From positions 1 to 16,214 of the forward strand of contig NQJI01000056.1 of NCBI GenBank assembly GCA_002256705.1: 16,214 nucleotides of DNA, written 5' to 3'. The DNA comes from Methylococcaceae bacterium NSM2-1. GTDB lineage: Bacteria > Pseudomonadota > Gammaproteobacteria > Methylococcales > Methylomonadaceae. The position numbers and the translations under genes are program-made. This document shows positions 16,214 through 16,214 of the stretch, one piece after another (position 1 is the first letter of the stretch; each line of letters begins with the position of its first letter). A model generated the notes under the pieces. That model saw only the letters and a list, made by a program, of their open reading frames with translations, had not been told where the DNA came from and searched no databases.

Positions 16214-16214
16214 A

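Noticed and set aside
1..16214. CRISPR array or toxin-antitoxin or defence cluster
   Set aside because: There are no regularly spaced direct repeats, and no recognised defence proteins beyond the intron reverse transcriptase, which has clear intron RNA around it and so is not a retron or defence RT.

Overview
The window looks like a chromosomal segment of a gammaproteobacterium of moderate GC content. The uvrC-pgsA pair, the long DUF3417-type GlgP, an LpxH-like phosphoesterase and NhaD all fit this. A methanotroph-like (Methylococcales) host is my guess from remembered protein similarity, not something the sequence proves.

Left part (1-4554): the end of a metallophosphoesterase gene and a NUDIX hydrolase gene on the + strand are followed, on the - strand, by a decayed hypothetical gene, a frameshifted small membrane-protein gene and an intact glgP (alpha-glucan phosphorylase). 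Middle part (4555-8433): a gene-free stretch is interrupted by a complete group II intron (about 5054-6943, + strand) with its own reverse transcriptase/maturase. Its exon-binding sites pair with the flanking 5' exon, which fixes the 5' insertion point. After it come a small double heavy-metal-binding protein, a short ORF split by an in-frame amber codon, and a one-helix membrane protein of unknown function.

Right part (8434-16214): wrbA (- strand), then about 1.7 kb without an intact gene. That stretch holds several hairpins and inverted repeats and the decayed 3' end of a second, different group II intron on the - strand. Next, all on the - strand, are a small zinc-ribbon-like protein, a TetR-type regulator, pgsA overlapping uvrC (phospholipid synthesis and excision repair), an nhaD-type Na+/H+ antiporter gene broken by a frameshift with apparent loss of a segment, and the 3' end of another membrane-protein gene that also seems shifted.

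The intact housekeeping genes (glgP, wrbA, uvrC, pgsA, NUDIX) stand among an unusually large number of broken reading frames and two group II introns. This suggests either a decaying, insertion-prone region or assembly errors. I did not find a clearly new defence or metabolic system. The most unusual items are the same-frame split ORF next to the metal-binding protein, the structured non-coding stretch at 9278-9964, and the altered core motif in the broken NhaD.
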